Positions 58,023 to 64,000 of a stretch of DNA of 64,000 nucleotides are shown here, in pieces (the stretch's first letter is position 1; each line of letters opens with the position of its first letter). This stretch comes from Ardenticatenia bacterium (GTDB lineage: Bacteria; Chloroflexota; Anaerolineae; Ardenticatenales; Ardenticatenaceae). The position numbers and the translations under genes are program-made. The stretch lies in NCBI GenBank assembly GCA_030949995.1, contig JAUZRY010000079.1, positions 1-64,000 of the forward strand, written 5' to 3'. The notes under the pieces were generated by a model, which was not told the DNA's origin, did no database searches, and saw only the letters and a program-made list of their open reading frames with translations.

Positions 58023-59228
58023 TCACCTCTCCGGCAGGCCGTAGATGCGCGTGTCCGGGTTGAAGGCCGCCCGCGAGAACCAAAATTGGGTAATGGCCAC
58101 CAAGGACTCGAGCTGTTGGCCCTTGAGTGGCCCGCTCACCGCCCGTCCGACCACAGTCCACTCGCTGCCCGTCTCTTCGTCCACGAGCCGCTCGCCTTGC
58201 AACGTGAAGGTAAGCGTTCTGCCGTTCAACGTGCGCCGGAACGCGGCCGCTGCGCCGACATCGCGTCCTTCGGCGATGAAGGGGGCATCCAGAGGGGAGG
58301 CAGTGCCCGGGTGCCAGAAGACGACGACAGGTTCCCCGCCGACGGTGTCATTGACCACGTGGACTTGTTCCAGGATCTCGTAGGGATAGACGACCGATTC
58401 TCCGTTCAGGTCGAGGCTGAGCACGCGGGCCATGGGAAGCAGCTTCTTCGGCGTCTCGGGGCCCACGTAGAGGAAGGGGCTCCGGTTGATGTCATCGTAG
58501 CCGGCGTACGGGTTTTCGCCATAGGGGCGGGAGTACCCGGTCTCACGGGAGAGGACTTGACCTTCAGGGTAAATGCTCTTGAACTCCTCCCAGGAAATGA
58601 TGGAGGCCGGCAGGAAATCGAGCGTGGTGCCGGTCAGTTCGCCAACGATGGCCTCGCCAGTAATCTGTTGCCACCAGCTCTCCGTCTGCCGGTCATACAT
58701 GATCAGGTTGCTGTAGCGCAGTAGGCCTGTGGTGCCGAAGTCGAGCACTTGGCCGTTGACTGTGCGGAGGAAGGCGATGGCCGTGTTACACAAGGGGCAA
58801 AAGGTGATTAGCACGGGCACCTCGTCTACCACGTCGTTCACAATTTCGTGCCAAATGAGAATTTGAATGGGATAAGCGCGTGCGTCGTTGCCGAGGCTGA
58901 AGAAAATGACCGGCTCCATGGGGTTGAGCCAAGCGTTGGCCTCTTCGACGCGGACAAAGACGGGGTCATCGATGGCGGGAATGCCATCTTTGGGGACTCC
59001 ACCGGAGATGATCTCGCTGTAGGGCACGCTGTATTTGGTGAAATCGGTGCGGAATTGGCGCCGGATGGCTAACGGAGGAGGATCGCCTGACGGCACTGTG
59101 GGCGTGGGAACCGCGGTCCTGGAAGTGGAAGGGGGTGAAAGGCTTCTGGTGGGCTGCCCCCTCTGAACTCCACATCCCGCCAGCAAGAGCAGCAGGAATC
59201 CGCTGAAAAAGACACTCCACCACTTCAT
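58023..59228 (-). CDS. DUF3179 domain lipoprotein
   Basis: A 401-residue exported lipoprotein. A signal peptide with lipobox LLLLLAGC is followed by a PT-rich spacer and then the DUF3179 domain: AIDDPVFVRVEEANAWLNPMEPVIFFSLGNDARAYPI, WHEIVNDVV, VLITFCPLCNTAIAF and LLRYSNLIMYDR. The CPLC pair may bind a metal or be redox-active. DUF3179 proteins have no established function. It stands alone between recJ and fabH. Confidence 0.87.
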   Translation of the reverse strand: MKWWSVFFSGFLLLLLAGCGVQRGQPTRSLSPPSTSRTAVPTPTVPSGDPPPLAIRRQFRTDFTKYSVPYSEIISGGVPKDGIPAIDDPVFVRVEEANAWLNPMEPVIFFSLGNDARAYPIQILIWHEIVNDVVDEVPVLITFCPLCNTAIAFLRTVNGQVLDFGTTGLLRYSNLIMYDRQTESWWQQITGEAIVGELTGTTLDFLPASIISWEEFKSIYPEGQVLSRETGYSRPYGENPYAGYDDINRSPFLYVGPETPKKLLPMARVLSLDLNGESVVYPYEILEQVHVVNDTVGGEPVVVFWHPGTASPLDAPFIAEGRDVGAAAAFRRTLNGRTLTFTLQGERLVDEETGSEWTVVGRAVSGPLKGQQLESLVAITQFWFSRAAFNPDTRIYGLPER

Positions 59229-59406
59229 GGCCGTGTTCCCCCTCTTGAAGTTGCTGTCGGGCCTACTACGTGGTGGCTTCTGGCCGACTGGTCCCTTGAC
59301 CCAAATCTGTTCAGCTTCCTCTTATCAGACGCGTTGTGACCCCCACGTCTTACGGGATTTGCTCCCTTGAGATAGTCGAATGATGGAGGGGGCACAGCCG
59401 TTGGTG

Positions 59407-60551
59407 TTATCGTTCCTTGCCCTCGTCCTTTGACCGGGAGAAGGCCAGCCCTGCTTCCAGCAGTTCGTCCACCTGATGGCTGACACGGTGGCGCATGCTG
59501 AGGAGGCGAGCCCGTTGGTTGCGGATCCACGAGCGGGCTGCCCGCGGCTTGGAACGAGGGCGTTGGCCGATTGTCTTGGGCCATTGGGCGACGGCGGCTG
59601 CCCATGTGAGGCCGGCGCCGAAGCCGACCATCACGACGGTGTCGTTTGGGTTGAGGCGTCCCTCTTCCACGGCCTCGCAGCAGGCCACGGGAATGCTGGC
59701 CGCCGAGGTGTTACCGTACCGGTGAATGTTAACGTACACCTTCTCCATCGGGAGTTTAAGGTGACGCGCGGCCGATTCGATGATGCGCAAGTTGGCCTGA
59801 TGGGGATGAAGAGGTCGATATCCTCGACGCTGAGCCCGGCCCGTCGCAGGGCTTTCTCGGCTGCCTGCCCCATGACGCGGGTGGCAAAGCGGTAAACGGC
59901 CCGGCCTTGCATGGCCAAATAGTGCCGGGAAAGTTCGGGGGCAATGGCCGGCGTGTAGCTGTTGCCCACAATAGGCCCTGTTAACAAGTGGCCGCCCGAG
60001 CCATCACTGCCCAGCTCAAAGGCCAACAGCCCTCCTGGTTCCTCGTCCGCTTCCAAGTAGAAGGCGCCGGCGCCGTCGCCGAAGAGCACACAGGTGGTGC
60101 GGTCCTCCCAATCAGTGATGTGGCTGAGCGCTTCGGTGCCCACGACAAGAGCACGGCGCACTTGACCGGCCTCGATCATCTTGGCAGCTACCGAGAGGGC
60201 GTAGATGAAGCCGCTACAGCCGGCGCTCAGGTCAAAGGCGCCTCCTTGGGCGCCAATGGCGTCCTGGATCATGCAGGCCGTGGCCGGGAAGATGCGGTCG
60301 GGCGTGGCTGTGGCGGCGATGACCAAGTCCACTTCGGCCGGGTCCACGTCGGCCATCTGGAGGGCTTCGCGGGCAGCCTTAATGCCCATGGTGACGGCCG
60401 TGTCGCCGTCGCCGGCGATGCGGCGTTCGGCGATGCCCGTGCGCGTGCGAATCCACTCGTCGGTGGTGTTGATCATGCGTGCCAGGTCATCGTTGGTCAA
60501 CACGTTGGGGGGCACGTACTTTCCCCATCCGCGGATGTGTGCGTAAGGCAT
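59407..60551 (-). CDS. fabH: Beta-ketoacyl-ACP synthase III with C-terminal extension, broken by one frameshift
   Basis: A predicted 381-residue enzyme that starts fatty-acid chains from acyl-CoA and malonyl-ACP. Active-site Cys is in [13 protein letters not shown], His in [13 protein letters not shown] (restored) and Asn in [11 protein letters not shown]. The G4 run 59802-59805 (C4 on the coding strand) interrupts the His motif; five bases restore IPHQA, so an error is likely. About 50 basic residues follow the usual end ([15 protein letters not shown]), with unknown role. It begins 10 bp after fabF on the same strand. Confidence 0.92.
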
Positions 60552-60561
60552 GGCTGTCCTC

Positions 60562-61845
60562 CTAGCTCTCGTACCGGGAGAAGATCAGGCAGGCGTTGTG
60601 GCCCCCTAATCCCATGGAGTTGCTCATGGCCACGCGCACGTCAGCACGGCGAGCCTGGTTGGGAACGTAGTCCAAATCACATTCCGGGTCGGGATGTTCG
60701 TAGTTGATGGTGGGGGGAAGGATGCCCGTTTCGATGACCTTCACGCAGATAACGGCTTCCAGGGCACCCGCCGCCCCCATGAGGTGACCGGTCATGCTCT
60801 TGGTGCTGCTCACGGGAATGTCATATGCCGTTTCGCCGAAGACGGCCTTGATGGCCTTAGTTTCGTTGGCGTCGTTCAGGGGCGTACTGGTGCCGTGGGC
60901 GTTGATGTAGTCCACGTCCTGGGGGGCAAGGTTGGCCCGCTGGAGGGCCCGTTTCATGGCTCGTTGGATGCCTACGCCGTTTTCGGGCTGGGCTGCCAAG
61001 TGATAGCCGTCCACAGTGCTCCCGTAGCCAATGAGCTCGGCGTAGATGCGGCTTCCGCGGGCTCGGGCGTGTTCCAGGGATTCCAAGATAATGATACCAC
61101 ATCCCTCGGCGATGACGAAGCCATCTCGTTGGGCGTCAAATGGGCGCGAGGCCCGTTCGGGTTCGTCGTTCCGCGTGCTCATGGCCCGCATCACGTTGAA
61201 GCCGGCAAAGGCCAGCGGCAAGATACCGGCTTCGGAGCCGCCGGCGATGATCACGTCGGCATCTCCCCGCCGGATGATTTCGGCGGCCTCGCCAATGGCG
61301 TTGGCCCCCGTGGCACAGGCGCTGACAATGCCGAAGCTGGGACCGTGGAGGCCGTATTGGATGGCAATCTGGGCGCCGGCCGTGTCAATGACCATGGCCG
61401 GCAGGAAAAAGGGGTTCACCCGGCGAGGCCCCCGGTTCTTCAACACGTCGTACTGTTTCAACAGCGTGATGATGCCACCAATGGCGCTGCCCACAATAAC
61501 GCCAATCCGTTCCGGGTTCTCGTTGTTCAAGTCAAGATTGGCGTCGGCAATGGCCTCGTGGGCGGCTGCCACGGCGAGCTGGACGAAGCGGTCGCTGCGG
61601 CGGGCCTCCTTGCGGTCCATGAACTGAGCTGGGTCAAAGTTCTTGACCTCGCCAGCGATGCGCGTTTCGTACTCCGAGGCGTCAAATTGGGTGATCGGCC
61701 CGATGCCGGAGCGGCCTTCCACGAGGTGGGCCCATGTGGTAGGCACATCGTTGCCCAGTGGTGAGAGACACCCCAGCCCTGTGACGACAACTCGTCTCTT
61801 TTGTGCACCGTTTGTGTCCAAGGTTCGCCCTCCTGCCGTACTCAT
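60562..61845 (-). CDS. fabF: Beta-ketoacyl-ACP synthase II
   Basis: A 427-residue chain-elongating condensing enzyme. [16 protein letters not shown] opens the fold; catalytic Cys is in [14 protein letters not shown], the two His in [11 protein letters not shown] and [15 protein letters not shown], and the end is [17 protein letters not shown] 61845 has GGAG five bases upstream; the frame continues to 62055 without support. It is first in the fabF-fabH operon. Confidence 0.96.
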   Translation of the reverse strand: MSTAGGRTLDTNGAQKRRVVVTGLGCLSPLGNDVPTTWAHLVEGRSGIGPITQFDASEYETRIAGEVKNFDPAQFMDRKEARRSDRFVQLAVAAAHEAIADANLDLNNENPERIGVIVGSAIGGIITLLKQYDVLKNRGPRRVNPFFLPAMVIDTAGAQIAIQYGLHGPSFGIVSACATGANAIGEAAEIIRRGDADVIIAGGSEAGILPLAFAGFNVMRAMSTRNDEPERASRPFDAQRDGFVIAEGCGIIILESLEHARARGSRIYAELIGYGSTVDGYHLAAQPENGVGIQRAMKRALQRANLAPQDVDYINAHGTSTPLNDANETKAIKAVFGETAYDIPVSSTKSMTGHLMGAAGALEAVICVKVIETGILPPTINYEHPDPECDLDYVPNQARRADVRVAMSNSMGLGGHNACLIFSRYES

Positions 61846-61966
61846 GGTCTCCGGCCCAGGCCGGGGGAACTCTGTGAAGTATAAACCCAGCACATGGGGT
61901 TGAGATACGCTCGTGGTGCCCGGCACATCGGCGCTGGTGGGCGTCGGTGTCAAGTCCGGGAACTGT

Positions 61967-61995
61967 ATTGTGCTCCAGTTTGTACGATATGGCAA
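61967..61995 (-). promoter_or_regulatory. Candidate promoter for fabF-fabH
   Basis: Minus strand TTGCCA (61995-61990), 17 bp, CACAAT (61972-61967), about 120 bp upstream of fabF in the roughly 360-bp divergent region. The rest of that region holds the tyrS promoter and leader; no gene was found in it. Confidence 0.4.
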
Positions 61996-62034
61996 GTGAG
62001 AGGGCGGAAAGACCAAGGTGCTGCGGACACGGTG

Positions 62035-62063
62035 TTGACAATTCTTCACCGCCATGTTACCAT
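62035..62063 (+). promoter_or_regulatory. Promoter for tyrS
   Basis: TTGACA (62035-62040), 17 bp, TACCAT (62058-62063), 141 bp before the start codon. The leader shows no T-box consensus. Confidence 0.65.
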
Positions 62064-62204
62064 CCCTCTACGTTCAGCCCCCCGGTGAGCCTGTTCTGGT
62101 CCACAGGGCTGCCCCACGCGATGGCTCCCGGGACGAGGGGTGTTCACACTGAGCCTGCTCTTCTCTTGAGCAATCCCTGTACTTGTCGCGCGGAGGCGTG
62201 TTCG

Positions 62205-63434
62205 ATGGGAATTCCGGTGGACGATCAGATTGCCGTGTTGATGCGGGGCACGCAGTACGGTGACGAGGAGACGAGGCGCGTCATGGAGCGGGAGTTGCGC
62301 GAGCGGCTGGAAGAGGGCAGGCCGCTGCGCGTCTACTTGGGCGTGGACCCCACAGCGCCTGACCTCCACTTGGGGCATTCCGTGCCCCTGCGCAAGTTGG
62401 CCCAGTTTCAGGAGCTCGGCCACGAGTGCACGTTTCTCATTGGCGATTTCACCGCCATGATCGGCGATCCCAGCGACAAGGACAAGACGCGCCCCCAATT
62501 GACCCGCGAGCAAGTGTTGGCCAACGTGGAGACGTATACCCGCCAAGCATTCAAGATCCTCGACCCGGGGAGGACTACAATTCGTTACAACAGCGAGTGG
62601 CTGAGCAGGCTCACCTTGGCCGATACTGTGCGCTTAGCCAGCCACTTCACTGTGGCCCAGTTCCTCGAGCGGGAGAATTTTGCCAAGCGGTTCGAGCGAG
62701 GCGAAGCCATTCACCTCCACGAGTTCTTCTACGCCCTCATGCAGGGATACGATGCTGTCGCCCTGGAGACAGATGTGCAGATCGGCGGCACAGACCAGAC
62801 CTTCAACATCTTGGCCGGCCGACGCATCCAGCAGCTCTTCGGACAGCAGCCCCAGATCCTGATTACTCTGGGCATTCTGCCGGGCACGGACGGCCGCCTC
62901 AAGATGTCCAAGAGCTTGGGCAATGCCATCCCCATTGACACGACACCAGAGGACATGTACGGCAAGCTGATGAGCATTCCCGACTTCGCCATGCGCACCT
63001 ACTTCGACCTGCTCACCCGTTTCCACCCCAACGAGATCGAGCGCTTGTTCCAGGAGCTCCGCTCAGGTGACCGTCATCCCCGCGATGTCAAGATGATCTT
63101 AGCCCGTGAAGTCACCGCCATCTTTTTCGGCGACGCGGCCGCTGCCGAAGCGGAGGCGTACTTCGTGCGTGTCTACCGCCAACGCGAACGCCCCACCGAG
63201 ATGCCCACTTACGAATTGCAGGAGCCCAAGAACATTGTTGACCTGATGGCGGAGTTGAACCTGGTGAAGAGCCGCAGTGAGGCCCGTCGCTTGATCAAGC
63301 AGGGAGGCGTGCGGCTGGACGGCGAGCGGGTGACCCAGTTCGACACTGTGGTGGAACCGCGCGGCACCCGCGTGCTTCGCGTGGGCAAGCACACGTTCGT
63401 GGCCCTCCGGGAGGTTGAGACGACCGAAACGTGA
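62205..63434 (+). CDS. tyrS: Tyrosyl-tRNA synthetase
   Basis: A 409-residue class I synthetase. The HIGH motif is PDLHLGHSVPL and the KMSKS loop is intact (GRLKMSKSLGN). ALETDVQIGGTDQTFNIL is typical of the TyrS core. A C-terminal S4 RNA-binding domain (NIVDLMAELNLVKSRSEARRLIKQGGVRLDG) completes it. This is the long TyrZ-like type. ATG 62205 has GGAGG eight bases upstream. Confidence 0.97.
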   Translation: MGIPVDDQIAVLMRGTQYGDEETRRVMERELRERLEEGRPLRVYLGVDPTAPDLHLGHSVPLRKLAQFQELGHECTFLIGDFTAMIGDPSDKDKTRPQLTREQVLANVETYTRQAFKILDPGRTTIRYNSEWLSRLTLADTVRLASHFTVAQFLERENFAKRFERGEAIHLHEFFYALMQGYDAVALETDVQIGGTDQTFNILAGRRIQQLFGQQPQILITLGILPGTDGRLKMSKSLGNAIPIDTTPEDMYGKLMSIPDFAMRTYFDLLTRFHPNEIERLFQELRSGDRHPRDVKMILAREVTAIFFGDAAAAEAEAYFVRVYRQRERPTEMPTYELQEPKNIVDLMAELNLVKSRSEARRLIKQGGVRLDGERVTQFDTVVEPRGTRVLRVGKHTFVALREVETTET

Positions 63435-63582
63435 GGTGAAGATCACACCAGGGGAAGGGGAGCGCCAGCTCTGCCCGTGTTGCCCAACGTTCGTCCCCCG
63501 TTGCTCCAGCCCTGTTCTCGGTGTATGCTCCTCTGTGGAGAGCGAAGGCTTCTGTGGAGGGCCGCCAGGGAAGAGGGGACCA

Positions 63583-64000
63583 ATGAAACGCGCGGAGATA
63601 GAGGCGTTGTTGGAACGCATTGCGGCTGGCGACGAGGAGGCCCTTGATGCTCTGTTGGCCTTCTTGGAGACGCGCAGCAGCGGCACCCGCGTGCTCTTCT
63701 TGGAGGCCTTGGCCATCGAGGACGAGGAGCAGATGTGGGAAGCCATCATGCTGACCCTCGCCGACGATGATCTGCCCGCAGTTGCCCCTCTGGCACAAGG
63801 GGAGGATGTCCCCCCATCGGCCCCTCCTGACGTGCTCAATCAGCTCAGGTTCGGCCCCACACGCCGGGAGCGCGTTGAAGCGGCCAAGGCCTTGGCCGCG
63901 TGGCGCGATCCCCGCACTGTGTCGGCCCTGGTGGACGCCCTGGCCGACGATCGACTGGTAGCCGCCGCGGCCGTGGAGGCCCTCGTGGGATCGGATCCAT
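63583..64000 (+). CDS. HEAT-repeat protein, 3' truncated by the window
   Basis: At least 139 residues, open at the right edge. Helical, acidic N-terminal part (EIEALLERIAAGDEEALDALL), a Pro-rich break (residues about 75-90) and then a HEAT-like repeat: RRERVEAAKALAAWRDPRTVSALVDALADDRLVAAAAVEALVG. Such repeats act as protein-binding scaffolds; no specific role can be given. GAGGGG precedes ATG 63583. Confidence 0.75.
   Translation, partial: MKRAEIEALLERIAAGDEEALDALLAFLETRSSGTRVLFLEALAIEDEEQMWEAIMLTLADDDLPAVAPLAQGEDVPPSAPPDVLNQLRFGPTRRERVEAAKALAAWRDPRTVSALVDALADDRLVAAAAVEALVGSDP

Overview
This window is GC-rich (by eye), densely coding bacterial DNA. It most resembles a member of the Chloroflexota, in the Anaerolineae/Ardenticatenia direction. 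The signs are Pro/Thr-rich 'PTPTP' linkers in exported proteins, many GTG starts, a DUF2270 protein, a DUF3179 lipoprotein, a peptidase-MA protein, and a baseplate-J-like gene next to ruvX and mltG. Taxonomy is inferred from family content only. No tRNA, rRNA, CRISPR array, insertion sequence or phage was seen. The content is chromosomal housekeeping plus cell-envelope genes.

Layout. 0-4.1 kb: tail of a P-type metal ATPase, then a fused Endonuclease Q-UvrD helicase. 4.1-9.5 kb: a stress block of a DnaJ/CbpA-like gene, dnaK, an ECF-like sigma factor and a zinc-finger anti-sigma fused to an eRF1/Vms1-like domain. The three upstream regions in this block share 7-bp TCTARYR direct repeats spaced 11 bp apart. 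9.5-13.5 kb: a redoxin, then on the minus strand lepB, deoC, a membrane metallopeptidase and a 56-residue Cys-rich protein. 13.7-19.8 kb, plus strand: lgt, a sortase, an RlmI-type methyltransferase, a DUF2270-DUF2179 membrane protein, a polyprenyl diphosphate synthase and a zinc-ribbon protein. 19.8-27.4 kb, minus strand: murJ, a solute-binding lipoprotein, suhB and a phosphatase lipoprotein in a tightly coupled operon, then apt and hemW. 27.4-32.4 kb: a promoter with a roughly 290-nt terminated leader, then two exported glycoside-hydrolase-like proteins. 32.5-38.9 kb: an alpha/beta-hydrolase-AMP-ligase fusion, a DUF1800/DUF1501 pair and proline dehydrogenase. 39-46.8 kb: alaS, an FtsA/PilM-like ATPase, a baseplate-J-like protein, ruvX and mltG. 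46.8-53.3 kb: a site-2 protease, an MFS transporter and pheST behind a T-box with a UUC specifier. 53.3-64 kb: an O-antigen-ligase-like protein, a glycosyltransferase, recJ, a DUF3179 lipoprotein, fabH and fabF (minus strand), tyrS, and the start of a HEAT-repeat protein.

Two points matter most to a reader. First, eleven otherwise well-conserved genes are broken by thirteen single- or double-base frameshifts, almost all inside homopolymer runs. Restoring one or two bases at each break gives a full-length family member every time, so I treat these as probable sequence errors and annotate each gene across the break. Second, the most novel-looking system is the stress block. A soluble anti-sigma factor carrying a ribosome-rescue-type domain, directly behind dnaK, suggests a switch that reads translation or protein-folding stress. 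The phased repeats suggest that its three transcription units are controlled together.
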